Origin: Opitutaceae bacterium
GTDB taxonomy: Bacteria > Verrucomicrobiota > Verrucomicrobiia > Opitutales > Opitutaceae
Assembly: GCA_017994935.1 (NCBI GenBank)
Contig: JAGOJU010000006.1
Coordinates: 1 to 64,000, forward strand
DNA: 64,000 bases
Direction: 5' to 3'
Shown: positions 37,485-47,326 of the stretch, piece after piece
Numbering within the stretch: position 1 is the stretch's first letter
Layout: each line of letters starts with the position of its first letter
Position numbers and translations under genes: made by a program
The notes under the pieces: model-generated
Told to the model about the DNA's origin: nothing
The model's input: only the letters and a program-made list of their open reading frames with translations
Database searches by the model: none

Positions 37485-38939
37485 CTAATCGGTTGAACGT
37501 CCGGTCAGACGGGCGATGAACTTGATCGCGTAGAAATATGCACGCTCACGGACAACCCAGGGGTCGCCGACATTCCCCGAGATCCCGATGTCACCCACCC
37601 CCGACAGCACCTTGCCCTCGTCCGGATGGAGCGCAATCCATGTCAGGATCTTGATGAGTTTGTCCTTGGGATACGTGTCCGCGAGATATTCAAACACCAC
37701 CCCGGGGACATATCGCTCCACCGGCATCTGGATGGCATCGGGCACGGCAGCGATGTAGAGATAATTCCGGACCGCCTGTATCTCATCCGAATCAAGTCCC
37801 GGTCTCCACGTGGCGATATTGCGCCGCACCGCTTCGACCTCGGGCGCCGAATACTCATCGGGCTCCTCGTCCTTCGGAGCAAACGGAGCCACCACACCCC
37901 GATCGGGAGGCACATTGAAATCCAGGCCATTGGTCTGGGCCTCCGTGATCGACGCCCACAAGGGCGTGGGTGTCGGTATCGGTGTCGGCGTGGGGGTGGG
38001 CGTGGGGGTGGGAGTCGGCGCAGGCGTCGGGACCGGAGCCCGCATGGGTGACGGAGTTGGAACCGTCTTCAATGCCTCTGTTCGGACAGCGGCATCGGCT
38101 GTCCTCTCCGTCGAAAGCACACTGGCTCCCTTCCACTCGGCTAGCAGTCCCGCCGTCAGCCACGCACCCAGCGGAACCAGCAGCCAGGTCTTCCCGGGCA
38201 AATGCGAAAAGCGCTGCTGCGTGTCCCAGCGGAACAGTTTCACTCCCGCAAGAAAACCCGCCACGCCCATGAGCGTGAGCACAATCAGCGAGAATCCGAC
38301 ATCCTCGAATCCGTTTCCGGTGACGCATCGCTGGATGGCCTCCACCGCATAGCGTCCGGGGAAGAAAGCGGAGAGGTGCTGGGCCCACTCGGGCAGGCTG
38401 ACCAGTTGCACCGCCACGCCTCCGATGATCAACATGGGAAGAAAGATGCACTGGCCGAGTGCCTGCACCGCGGGCACGGTGTCGGCCATCATCGCAAGCA
38501 CAAGGCCGAGGCCGATGAACGAGAACGCAACGCAGGAGAACACCACGGCAAGCGCCAGCGGATGCTCCGGCAGGGTCATGCCGACGGCAAGCGCGGCCCC
38601 CAGCTGTATCAGCCCCGCCGTTACAATGATCACAAACCTCGCAAGGACCGTGCCCGCGACGAACATTCCCGTGCGCATCGGCGCCAGGCGATAGCGCTTC
38701 CAGACGCCGCGCTCCCGCTCACTGACCATCGTGGTCGGCAATCCGAAACAGGCGCCGCCCAGCACGCTGACCGTGAGCAGTTCGCCCATGTGACGCAGCA
38801 GCGGAATCTTTTCGTGCCGGTAAAGAACCCAGAATGCCAGGAGGAAGATGAGCGGAAAAAGATAGCCATAGAGGAGCGCCATCCGGTTCCGGAAATGGAG
38901 CCGGATGCACACGGCCAGGTATTGACGGAATCCGTTCAT
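37485..38939 (-). CDS. ABC-2 transporter permease with Pro/Thr linker and extra C-terminal domain
   Basis: 484 residues. The ABC-2 permease body (six membrane segments, about residues 1-260) has the SERERGVWKRYRLAPMRTG motif typical of the family. A Pro-Thr repeat linker follows at about residues 293-325. The last 150 residues are a soluble, mostly helical domain I do not recognise, with EVEAVRRNIATW and DEIQAVRNYLYIA near its start. ABC-2 permeases usually end at about 240-380 residues, so the linker and tail are unusual. It overlaps the ATPase gene by 4 bases. Confidence 0.85.
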   Translation of the reverse strand: MNGFRQYLAVCIRLHFRNRMALLYGYLFPLIFLLAFWVLYRHEKIPLLRHMGELLTVSVLGGACFGLPTTMVSERERGVWKRYRLAPMRTGMFVAGTVLARFVIIVTAGLIQLGAALAVGMTLPEHPLALAVVFSCVAFSFIGLGLVLAMMADTVPAVQALGQCIFLPMLIIGGVAVQLVSLPEWAQHLSAFFPGRYAVEAIQRCVTGNGFEDVGFSLIVLTLMGVAGFLAGVKLFRWDTQQRFSHLPGKTWLLVPLGAWLTAGLLAEWKGASVLSTERTADAAVRTEALKTVPTPSPMRAPVPTPAPTPTPTPTPTPTPIPTPTPLWASITEAQTNGLDFNVPPDRGVVAPFAPKDEEPDEYSAPEVEAVRRNIATWRPGLDSDEIQAVRNYLYIAAVPDAIQMPVERYVPGVVFEYLADTYPKDKLIKILTWIALHPDEGKVLSGVGDIGISGNVGDPWVVRERAYFYAIKFIARLTGRSTD

Positions 38940-39853
38940 GGGTTTCCTCCGGAGGTGAGCCGGAGAAAGACGTCCTCCAACGATGCCTTGCGCACCTGCA
39001 GTTCAACGATCCCCACTCGGTTCTCCGCGAGTCTTCGCGTCAACTCCGCCAGCGCAGGCGTCGCGGCCGTCGTCACAAATCGAAACTCCGCACCCGACCC
39101 GGAAATCTCCCTGGCATCCGGCAGTTGCTCAAACCAGTCCCTGGGCACGGACCGATCGCACCTCACCGACACCATCTGCACCGCCTGCGATCCGGCGATC
39201 AAATCCCGCGGAGCCCCGGTGGCAATCACGACACCGCGGTCAATGATGGCAATCCTGTCGCACAGCTTCTCCGCCTCATCAAGATGGTGGGTGCTCAGCA
39301 GAATCGTGTGACCCGCCGCCTTCATGCCGAGGATTTCGTCGTGCAGTTCCTGCCGCGCACGCGGATCGAGTCCCATGGTCGGTTCGTCGAAAATCAGCAC
39401 TTCCGGTCGGTTCACGAACGCAAGCGCGAGGGCAAGCCGCTGCCGCTGACCGCCGGAAAGGGATTCAAACGCGACGTCCGCCTTCTCCGCTAGGCCAAAT
39501 CGTTCCAGCAGTGCGACGACATCCTCGTGCTCGCGGTGGAATGAGGCGAAGAGCGCCAGCGCCTCCCTCGGGGTCAGCTTGTCCTGCAGCGACGTGCTCT
39601 GCAGCGCCACGCCTATCCGTCCCTTGACTTCCCGGGCATCCGCCCGGGCGTCCAATCCTGAGATCCACAACTCTCCACTGTCGGGCACCCTCAGGCCGAC
39701 CAGACACTCCAGGGTTGAAGTCTTGCCGGCACCATTTGGCCCGAGCAGTCCGAAAATCTCATTGGCCTGCACCGAAAAACAGACCCCTTTCACCGCCTCG
39801 ACCAAGCCGTAGCTTTTCCGCAGGTTCCTTACCTCCACTGCATAGGTGCTCAT
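38936..39853 (-). CDS. ABC transporter ATP-binding protein (ABC-2 type, multidrug-like)
   Basis: 305 residues from the ATG at 39853. Walker A GPNGAGKTS, signature [12 protein letters not shown], Walker B LIFDEPTMGLDP, followed by the H-loop LLSTHHLDEAEKL. A C-terminal extension (about residues 220-305) is typical of drug/polysaccharide exporter ATPases of the DrrA/CcmA class. It overlaps the partner permease by 4 bases and sits 4 bases downstream of the cytochrome/LRR gene on the same strand, so it may be co-transcribed with it. The substrate is unknown. Confidence 0.93.
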   Translation of the reverse strand: MSTYAVEVRNLRKSYGLVEAVKGVCFSVQANEIFGLLGPNGAGKTSTLECLVGLRVPDSGELWISGLDARADAREVKGRIGVALQSTSLQDKLTPREALALFASFHREHEDVVALLERFGLAEKADVAFESLSGGQRQRLALALAFVNRPEVLIFDEPTMGLDPRARQELHDEILGMKAAGHTILLSTHHLDEAEKLCDRIAIIDRGVVIATGAPRDLIAGSQAVQMVSVRCDRSVPRDWFEQLPDAREISGSGAEFRFVTTAATPALAELTRRLAENRVGIVELQVRKASLEDVFLRLTSGGNP

Positions 39854-39857
39854 GGAC

Positions 39858-41384
39858 TCATCGGGCGGAGGCGACAGGTGCGGTGGCATCGTTCGTCCCG
39901 CCCTCCGGCATCGGCGGATAGATTGCCAGTCCTGCACGCTGGGCCAAACCCTTCGGCAGCTTCGTCTCATCGACCTGGGAATCCGTCAGGTTCAAGGTCT
40001 CAAGCCGGGTCAATCCGGCAACAGGCTGGAGCCCTTCGGCGGTGACAGCAGTCGCCGTGAGATCCAGATGGCGAAGATTCTTCCAAGCGGAAACCGCTGC
40101 GAGTCCCTTGTCCGAAATCCGCGTGCGCGCAAGTTCGGCTTCAACGATGACGTCAGCCAGCGGGGCCAATGCGACCAGCACCTCGTCCGTGCAATGCGAG
40201 GGGGCACTCGCCGTGCGAACAATCAATCCGTCGGTCGGCACCTGCGATCTCGCCACCAAACGGATGCCCAGCCGGTCCGCGAGAGCCTTCGCCTCGTCGA
40301 GTTTCGACCTGTAATCCGGCGCCCAGGCAACAGCCTCGCTGTGCCTGTCAGGCGGAGGCGCCGGCGCCTGGCTGAAGTCGCTCAGCGGAGCCGTTTCAGA
40401 TGCCCCGGCAGCAATCCAGAGTTCGATCCATTTGGTCTCCGTGACACTGAGCGGCTTCTTGTTGCCCCCGGGCATGAATTCCTCGTCGTCGTGCGGGAGC
40501 ATGATGCGACGATAGAGCTCACTGTCATCCAGGTTGCCGGCGACAACTGCGGGTCCGCTGTCGCCGCCCTTCATCATGAGCGCATAGGTGTCGAGCCTGA
40601 GGCCGCCCTTTGTCTTCTTCGGGCTGTGACAGGACAGGCAGGTGCGGTCCAGCGTGGGCATGATTCGCGCCTCATAAAAGGAAACCTTCGCATCCTTCTT
40701 CGTCTCTTCGGGCTTCACTGCTCCAGGCTCGCCTGGAGAGGAGGGAGGCTGGGGCGCCGACTTGAGTGTAGCCCCGCCTGCGGGCACGCCCAGAAGGGAA
40801 CGCAGTTTCGGCGGCATGTATTCGATCAGGTACTTGTCGCCATAGACCAATTGTCCTCCCTGGTGCGCAGTGAAAACCACGGTGCCGGCGGCAATCACGA
40901 GCATCGGCGCGTAGAGGAGACCCAACCCGTATAGGCCGTCGATTTCCCAGCGCCGCCGCAGCAGGAGCGCCAGGAGGCACAGGAAAGCCAGCAGGCATCC
41001 GCTCCACATGTGGGCGATCACAAGGTCGCCCCTGTATCCTCCGAAGCGGGCGAGCAGCCAGCCGATTGCCGTCCCCAGGATGGCGGAGGCGGTGGCGATC
41101 CAGAGGAGGAAGGACGGTGCGCCACGCAGTGCGTGGCCACGACGGAAGAGCGCGCAGACTTCAATCACGGGAATGAGGAGGAGAAGGGCGATGGGGAAAT
41201 GGACGACAAGCGGATGAAATCGACCGAAGAACTGCGCGAGCGTGGATCGCTGCACGCCGTCCGGAGGGAATGCCAGGGCGAGTAGCGCCAGCAGAACAAT
41301 GGTCGAAAACCAAAAGATGCCTGCAAGCGGCCGGTGGTGGCGTCGACGGATGGCACGTTTGGGAATTTCGTCTGGCTCGGACAT
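39858..41384 (-). CDS. Membrane cytochrome c-domain protein with leucine-rich repeats
   Basis: 508 residues. N-terminal membrane part with about five hydrophobic segments (residues 20-180, DUF2231-like), then a planctomycete-type cytochrome domain whose heme motif is CLSCH at 249-253, then a C-terminal leucine-rich repeat region (about 400-490: LRHLDLTATAVTAEGL, LETLNLTDSQVD). A GTG 27 bases upstream is an alternative start; the ATG is preferred. It follows the DUF1501 gene after 49 bases. Such trios are abundant in Planctomycetes and Verrucomicrobia and probably deal with exported electron transfer or polymer breakdown, but the role is not established. Confidence 0.88.
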   Translation of the reverse strand: MSEPDEIPKRAIRRRHHRPLAGIFWFSTIVLLALLALAFPPDGVQRSTLAQFFGRFHPLVVHFPIALLLLIPVIEVCALFRRGHALRGAPSFLLWIATASAILGTAIGWLLARFGGYRGDLVIAHMWSGCLLAFLCLLALLLRRRWEIDGLYGLGLLYAPMLVIAAGTVVFTAHQGGQLVYGDKYLIEYMPPKLRSLLGVPAGGATLKSAPQPPSSPGEPGAVKPEETKKDAKVSFYEARIMPTLDRTCLSCHSPKKTKGGLRLDTYALMMKGGDSGPAVVAGNLDDSELYRRIMLPHDDEEFMPGGNKKPLSVTETKWIELWIAAGASETAPLSDFSQAPAPPPDRHSEAVAWAPDYRSKLDEAKALADRLGIRLVARSQVPTDGLIVRTASAPSHCTDEVLVALAPLADVIVEAELARTRISDKGLAAVSAWKNLRHLDLTATAVTAEGLQPVAGLTRLETLNLTDSQVDETKLPKGLAQRAGLAIYPPMPEGGTNDATAPVASAR

Positions 41385-41433
41385 GCGATGTGGCTGGGCG
41401 ATCCTGTTCACCCTGCCGTTTTTCCAGCCTGGG

Positions 41434-42981
41434 TCACGCCAGCAGATCGTAAATCACCTCGGCCGGCAATACACCCGTCATCTTCTGATCGAGCCCCTGG
41501 AACTTGAAGGTCAGCTTGTTGTGATCCAGTCCGAACTGATGAAGGATCGTGGCGTGGAGGTCGCGAATGTGCACGGGATCCTTCGTGATGTTGTAGGAGA
41601 AGTCATCGGTTTCACCGTAGGTGAAGCCGCGCTTCACTCCAGCCCCGGCCATCCACATGCTGAAACAACGCGGGTGATGATCGCGGCCGAAGTTGTCGCG
41701 CTTAAGGCCTCCCTGCGAATAGACCGTGCGGCCGAACTCCCCTCCCCAGATGACCAGCGTATCGTCCAGAAGCCCCCTCCGCTTGAGATCGGTGATGAGC
41801 CCATAGGTCGGGCGGTCACAGTCCTCACACAGCGCGGTCAGTCGCTCAGGGACCTCTCCGTGGGTGTCCCAGCTCCGCAGGAACACCTGGGTGAAACGAA
41901 CCCCACGCTCCGCCAGCCGGCGCGCCATCAGGCAGTTATAGGCGAATGTGCCGCGCTCCTTCGCCTTTTCCCCATAAAGGTCCCACGTGGACTTAGGTTC
42001 CTTCGAAACGTCGGTGAGATCGGGCACCGACGTCTGCATACGAAATGCCATCTCATACTGGGCAATGCGGGCGTTGATTTCCGGATCGCCGACGCGTTCA
42101 AAGAGATCGCGATTCAACGCATTGACTCCATCGATCATCGCACGACGCGCCTCTCCGTCGATCCCCGCGGGATTCTGGAGGTACAGTACGGGGTCCCCGC
42201 CCGGCCGAAGCGTCACCGCCGCATGCTCCGGCGACAGGAATCCCGAGGACCAGAGCCGGTTCGAAAGCGCCTGCACGTTTTTCGTGACCGGCATCTTCGA
42301 TGTCAGCACCACAAAGGAGGGCAATTCATCGTTCATCGCGCCGAGCCCATACGAGAGCCAGGAGCCGAGCGACGGCTTGCCCGCGAACATGTTTCCCGTG
42401 GTGATCTGGAGGATCGCAGGCTCATGATTGATGGCCTCGGTGTGGAGCGACTTGATGACCGTGAGTTCATCGGCGACCTTCGCTGTCCACGGGAAAAGAT
42501 CGGAGACCCACATGCCGGATTTCCCATACTGCTTGAATCCAAACGGACTCGGGGCGATCGGAAGCCGCGCCTGACTCGCAGTCATTCCCGTCAATACCTG
42601 CCCGCCGCGCACCGACTCCGGCAGGTCCTTGTCGAATAGGTCGGACAGCATGGGCTTGTAGTCCCAGGTTTCGATCTGCGACGGCGCCCCCGCCATGAAG
42701 AGGTAGATGGCACGTTTCGCCTTCGGGGCAAAATGCGGCACGACACTTTCCCTTGAGGTGATGTTCGCAAAAGCCCTGGGCATTTCCTTGCCCAGAATGC
42801 TCGCGAGACCTGCCCACGCCAGGGCCTTGCCTGTGCGACCGAGAAAGTGCCGTCGTGTCTCCAGTTGCAGCCACTCCCTCTTCAACGACAGCGGAACGGG
42901 CAGGTCCCAGACTGTCGGCCCTTCCCCCGCATGGTCTGAACAGAGGTGGGCATGAGGGTCGTGTTGATCGTGAGCGTACAT
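41434..42981 (-). CDS. DUF1501 domain protein (sulfatase-like, exported)
   Basis: 515 residues. An N-terminal segment with RRHFLGRTGKALAWAGLAS looks like a twin-arginine signal after about 37 extra residues. The body has the DUF1501 segments: GVRFTQVFLRSWDTHGEV, and the C-terminal VIWGGEFGRT followed by GRDHHPRCFSMWMAGAG. DUF1501 proteins share the alkaline phosphatase/sulfatase fold; they nearly always follow a DUF1549/DUF1553 cytochrome gene, as here (22 bases downstream of it). The catalytic activity is not known. Confidence 0.92.
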   Translation of the reverse strand: MYAHDQHDPHAHLCSDHAGEGPTVWDLPVPLSLKREWLQLETRRHFLGRTGKALAWAGLASILGKEMPRAFANITSRESVVPHFAPKAKRAIYLFMAGAPSQIETWDYKPMLSDLFDKDLPESVRGGQVLTGMTASQARLPIAPSPFGFKQYGKSGMWVSDLFPWTAKVADELTVIKSLHTEAINHEPAILQITTGNMFAGKPSLGSWLSYGLGAMNDELPSFVVLTSKMPVTKNVQALSNRLWSSGFLSPEHAAVTLRPGGDPVLYLQNPAGIDGEARRAMIDGVNALNRDLFERVGDPEINARIAQYEMAFRMQTSVPDLTDVSKEPKSTWDLYGEKAKERGTFAYNCLMARRLAERGVRFTQVFLRSWDTHGEVPERLTALCEDCDRPTYGLITDLKRRGLLDDTLVIWGGEFGRTVYSQGGLKRDNFGRDHHPRCFSMWMAGAGVKRGFTYGETDDFSYNITKDPVHIRDLHATILHQFGLDHNKLTFKFQGLDQKMTGVLPAEVIYDLLA

Positions 42982-43003
42982 GGATCTGGAAATTTCCGAT
43001 GGA

Positions 43004-46000
43004 CTACTTGGTCAGGAATTCGTCGAGATTGTAGAACTGGCTCGCCACCATCGTCCAACTGGCGAGTTCGATCCTATCCAGCCTTGCATCTGACGGGCTG
43101 TCCCCGACAGCGAGAAATTCCTCCGCCGCACCGCCTGATTTCCGGAAGTAACGTTCAAAGCCATCAAGCGATTTGGAAATCACCGCGCGCTCATCCGCCT
43201 TCAGGCGTCTTCCAAGCGTCAGTGCAGAAAGCACATCAATACGTCCGTCGGTGCCCGCCTGCGCATGCAGTGCTCGCTCGGCCAGTTTGCGCGCCGCCTC
43301 GACCCACTGCGTGTCATTCATCGTCACGAACGCCTGCAGGGGCGTGTTGCTGCGCGCACGCCGCACACAGACGGTTTCGCGGGAAGGAGCATCGAACGTT
43401 TCCATGCTCGGTGGCGGCGAGGCACGCTTCCAAAAAGTGTATAGGCTCCGCCGATACAGACCCGGGCCACGGTCGTCGACATACGCCTTGGTATTGGATT
43501 CAGGCATCGCCACCTCCTTCCAAATCCCTGGAGGCTGATAGGGTTTGGCCGGAGGACCGCCAAGGGTGCCCACCAGCAGACCGGATGTCGCCAAAGCGGC
43601 ATCGCGGAGAATCTCCCCGTCCATGCGAAAGCGCGGCCCACGCGCCAGAAGACGGTTTGCCGGATCCTTGACGAGTTGCTCCTGCGTCACACGAGCAGTC
43701 TGACGGTAGGTTGCCGAGGTGACCAGCATCCGGTACATCCGCTTCACGTCCCAGCCGCTTTCACGGAACTCAACGGCCAGCCAGTCGAGAAGCTCAGGAT
43801 GCGAGGGCTTGGAGCCCATCACGCCGAAGTCGCCCGGAGTATCCACAAGCCCAATACCAAAGATCTCCTGCCACATGCGGTTCACGGTCACGCGCGCAAA
43901 GAGCGGCTGCTCCGCGGTCAGCAGCCAGTCCGCCAGGCCCATGCGGTCATTCCTCTCACCCGGAGAAGGCTGCGGAAGGAAATGCGGCGTGAGAGGCTGC
44001 ACACGTGCCGTCCTCGCATAATAGTCGCCCCGCTTCAGAATATCGGAAGCACCCGGCGTCGGCTTCTCGCGCGCAATCAGTGTCGGCACGCCGTCCCTGC
44101 TGATCTGCCCGATCGCATCATCCGCAAGCGCAAGCTCCGCCGAGACCTCCATTGCCTCGGTGTCGATCCTTTCCAGGAAGAAGCGATCAACGACCATGTG
44201 GGTTTCCTCGGGCGTCCACTTGGCGATTTCGGGACTGCGGGACAGAATCTCCGCCGCCACCGTCTCAATCGGCAGACAGCCCACCTCATTGGCAGCAAGC
44301 TCGCGACGATAGAGGCGCACATCCTGAAACGAGGTTTCGCGCATGGGTTCACCATCCTCGCGTCGCCCCAGTTGCGTCGTCGCCTCGGTGGCGATGCTCG
44401 CACCGCCCAGGTCGTCGCGGCGGATCTCGGTTTCAACAGGTCGGCCGTTCACGTACAGGCGCACGCCGGCGGCGCGACCTGATCCATCGTAGGTGAAAAA
44501 GACATGAGTCCAGTCGAAGGACATGACCCTCTCCGCGGTTGCAACTTCGATCGACTGCCTGCCCGCAGCGTGGGCGAGGACGAATATCAGTCGCTGGTCG
44601 CGCTGATACAGCTCCCATCCGCGTGCCTCCTTGGCCGGAGTGTCACGCATGCGTGAAAGCAGCGATCCCGAACCCGTGCCACTTCCGCCGACCTTCTGCC
44701 GCAACAGCACCCACCCTCCCCCTGAGAACGCCTGCGTTCCATCGACCGCGCCCGCGCCGCCCAGCGAAAGCTGGCTGGCGATGTCCATGCGCATGCTGGG
44801 CCAGAAGAGGGCATTCTCGCCCCAAACCAGCGGATTGGTTTCCGCCTTGAAGCTCTCCCCCTTTGCAGCGGGCGCTGAGTTGGCGACGACATCACCCTTT
44901 CCTTCATTCAACAACAAGCGAAGTTCCAGCGCGTCGTCAGAAACCGACTTCGGCCGGTTTCCGGAAGACAGCCACGCGGCAAATCGCCGAGCCGCCGTCT
45001 GCTTGCCAGCCTCCAGACGCTGCTGAAGGCCACCGCGCCACGCCAGTGCCCGCTCCAACGCGAAACGTGCGCTCCCTTCCGGCAACCGGATGACCGGGTC
45101 CGGATCCGCCGTGTTCAAGTCCCAGGCCTTCTCCGCCGTATTGCCAAGAAACGCCGCCAGGCCGTAGAAGTCGCGCTGGGTGATCGGATCGAACTTGTGA
45201 TCGTGACACGCCGCACAGCCCGTGGTCAGGCCGAGAAAGACGAGGCCAAACGACTCCACCCGATCGCGCGTCTGATTGACAAATACCTCCTCGGGAATTG
45301 TCCCGCCCTCGTTGGTTGTCAGGTTGCAGCGCATGAACCCCGTCGCCACAATCTCCTCGATCGACTTTGCCGGCAACAGGTCGCCCGCGAGCTGCTCGCG
45401 CACAAAACGATCGAACGGCTTGTTCGTGTTGAAGGCGCGGATGACGTAGTCGCGGTACGGCCATATCGAGCGGACATTGTCGAAATGCAGGCCGTGCGTG
45501 TCCGCATAGCGGACGTAGTCCAGCCAGTAGCGGGCCCGATGTTCGCCAAAACGCTTACTCGCCAGCAGGCGGTCAACCACCTTCTCGTAGGCATCGGGGG
45601 CGGTATCTGCCGTGAATGCGGCCACCTCCTCCGGAGTGGGCGGCAAACCGGTCAGGTCAAAGGTGACGCGCCGCAAAAGGCTGGGGCGGTCCGCTTCCTG
45701 TGAAGCCTTCAGTCCGGCGCGGGCGACCCTCTCAAGAATAAAGGCATCCACCGGGGAACGTGCTCCCGCAAGCTGCGGTCCCGCCGGAACCTTGGGTCGC
45801 ACGGGTGCAATGAATGCCCAATGTTCCTGATATTCGGCGCCCTCCTCAACCCATCGCCGCAACAGCGCAATTTCCGCGGGCTTGAGAGTCTTGTGCGCCT
45901 CCAGCGGCGGCATGCGCTCGTCCTCATCCTGCGATTCGATTCGCTGCACCAGCGCACTCTTTTCCGCATTCCCTGGAATGATCGCAGGGCCACGATCCTT

Positions 46001-46258
46001 GCCCGGTGCATAGGCGCTCTCGCGGCGATCCAAACGCAATCCCGCCTTGCGCGACCCCGGATCCGGTCCGTGGCACTGGTAGCAGTTCTCAGCCAGTATC
46101 GGCTGAATGGAGTCGTTGAAAGTCAGGTGAGCCGTAACGCCCCCCCCTTCTGCGGCCGTACCGATCACGGCGGCCCCCGCCAGCATCAATCCGCCTCCAA
46201 GCCGACGCAAAAGACGCACGAACTGAAAATTCGACGAAACAATCAGGGGAACCGTCAT
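43004..46258 (-). CDS. Planctomycete-type PSD1 cytochrome protein (DUF1549/DUF1553) with LamG-like insert
   Basis: 1084 residues. A signal segment (about 17-36) is followed by a cytochrome domain with the heme motif CYQCH at 59-63 (ENCYQCHGPD), a DUF1549 domain (about 165-380, with the second CAACHDHKFDPIT motif), a LamG-like beta-sandwich insert (about residues 490-650), and a DUF1553 domain (about 780-1040). It is the first gene of the minus-strand unit with DUF1501 and the cytochrome/LRR gene. The LamG insert suggests carbohydrate or cell-surface binding. Function in these phyla is unknown. Confidence 0.92.
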   Translation of the reverse strand: MTVPLIVSSNFQFVRLLRRLGGGLMLAGAAVIGTAAEGGGVTAHLTFNDSIQPILAENCYQCHGPDPGSRKAGLRLDRRESAYAPGKDRGPAIIPGNAEKSALVQRIESQDEDERMPPLEAHKTLKPAEIALLRRWVEEGAEYQEHWAFIAPVRPKVPAGPQLAGARSPVDAFILERVARAGLKASQEADRPSLLRRVTFDLTGLPPTPEEVAAFTADTAPDAYEKVVDRLLASKRFGEHRARYWLDYVRYADTHGLHFDNVRSIWPYRDYVIRAFNTNKPFDRFVREQLAGDLLPAKSIEEIVATGFMRCNLTTNEGGTIPEEVFVNQTRDRVESFGLVFLGLTTGCAACHDHKFDPITQRDFYGLAAFLGNTAEKAWDLNTADPDPVIRLPEGSARFALERALAWRGGLQQRLEAGKQTAARRFAAWLSSGNRPKSVSDDALELRLLLNEGKGDVVANSAPAAKGESFKAETNPLVWGENALFWPSMRMDIASQLSLGGAGAVDGTQAFSGGGWVLLRQKVGGSGTGSGSLLSRMRDTPAKEARGWELYQRDQRLIFVLAHAAGRQSIEVATAERVMSFDWTHVFFTYDGSGRAAGVRLYVNGRPVETEIRRDDLGGASIATEATTQLGRREDGEPMRETSFQDVRLYRRELAANEVGCLPIETVAAEILSRSPEIAKWTPEETHMVVDRFFLERIDTEAMEVSAELALADDAIGQISRDGVPTLIAREKPTPGASDILKRGDYYARTARVQPLTPHFLPQPSPGERNDRMGLADWLLTAEQPLFARVTVNRMWQEIFGIGLVDTPGDFGVMGSKPSHPELLDWLAVEFRESGWDVKRMYRMLVTSATYRQTARVTQEQLVKDPANRLLARGPRFRMDGEILRDAALATSGLLVGTLGGPPAKPYQPPGIWKEVAMPESNTKAYVDDRGPGLYRRSLYTFWKRASPPPSMETFDAPSRETVCVRRARSNTPLQAFVTMNDTQWVEAARKLAERALHAQAGTDGRIDVLSALTLGRRLKADERAVISKSLDGFERYFRKSGGAAEEFLAVGDSPSDARLDRIELASWTMVASQFYNLDEFLTK

Positions 46259-46908
46259 GAAAATGGCAGGGATGGGATCCCGGCAAACCTACCCCCCAAA
46301 GCCCAGAGGCCAAGTCCGATCCCTCGAAAAACCGCATTTCGTCCGTTTGCGATGAAATTTCAAAACACTCTCTGGTTCAAATTCACAGAAAGTCCGTCCC
46401 CTTCGCGGAATTCCCCAGCATCGGTAACCTCCTGCCCCCCAACCCACCCACTGACAATTCCCGCCATCCTGGAGGCGTGCGCTTCGTCGTGCCCGGGATC
46501 GCCCAGCGCATCTCAACGCCAGCCCCTTCGCCATCCCCTCGTGATTGTGTTCAAGAGCAAGCATCACCCCACAACAGCCGCGGACCACATCCAAAACCCA
46601 ACCCCTCACGACGATGCCCGATGCATGGCTTCGATCCCGCGACTGACATCCCTCGCCCAGAAGCTGTACACCTTGAATCGCCCGATGACATCAGCGATAA
46701 GCCGTCTGCATTTGGCGCGGATCGAAAAATAGGCCGTCCGATCACGAAGTAAACGACCTCGTCACCCCTTCTTGGTGCCTTTCGTCGCTCTATTCAGTCA
46801 ATAGTCAAAAACTGACGTCGTTGCCTCGCGCCTTGGAGGATTAGGAGCGCCGCACCCCGATACGGAGTCAAATTTACCGTAGGACTTGGCTCCATCGAAG
46901 GATGAAGG
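46259..46908. other. Gene-free lower-G+C region with one repeat copy
   Basis: No convincing gene was found; the short reading frames here look like chance frames. It contains repeat copy A (46469-46506). The G+C content drops to about 50-55% by eye from around 46,740 onward, marking the edge of the accessory patch that holds the STAS/HATPase genes. The DUF1553 promoter should lie near its left end. Confidence 0.5.
46469..46506 (-). repeat. REP-like repeat, copy A
   Basis: Shares a core of about 38 bases with copies at 48501-48540 and 48960-49000, in inverted orientation relative to them. The shared part includes CACGACGAAGCG and CTGGGC. Similarity to copy C continues for about another 25 bases. 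The hairpin is less perfect here than in copy C. Confidence 0.65.
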
Positions 46909-47217
46909 CTATGCGTCGACGCGCTTAGCTTTCCCCAGTCCTAACTCAATTGCTGACTCCAAAAGTACGCGAATCGCAGGATTACACCCCTTGAAAACGA
47001 GCTTCGCAATTGCAGTCTGACCATGTTCCTCGATCGCGCCTGCGACTAGCGCGTTGATGAACGAGCTGTTTGCATTACGCACTCGTGTGAAATCCAGTAC
47101 CACGTGCTCGCAGATCGCGAGGTAAGGCTCGATACGTTGCTGGAGAAAACGCGCCGCACGCGCTCCGTCCGACAGCTGCGGACCGAACTCCTCAGCAATG
47201 GACAGCTCGTGTATCAT
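46909..47217 (-). CDS. STAS-like DUF4325 domain protein
   Basis: 102 residues. The central segment VVLDFTRVRNANSSFINAL (about residues 39-57) matches DUF4325/STAS-like proteins, with an Asn-Ser-Ser at 50-52 where STAS anti-anti-sigma factors carry the phosphorylated Ser. It is downstream of a STAS-HATPase gene on the same strand, with a 109-base gap. The pair resembles a partner-switching module (antagonist protein plus kinase), but no sigma factor is adjacent. G+C is visibly lower than in the flanking genes. Confidence 0.78.
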   Translation of the reverse strand: MIHELSIAEEFGPQLSDGARAARFLQQRIEPYLAICEHVVLDFTRVRNANSSFINALVAGAIEEHGQTAIAKLVFKGCNPAIRVLLESAIELGLGKAKRVDA

Positions 47218-47326
47218 GATTCAAACCTAGCATGTGGATGATGCCGATGCAAGAGTCCTGCTTCGACCTTTGCGGCAGTCAGTAGTGCTGCGAAGTCCTG
47301 AACGACAGTCTGACGGAAGGTGACCG

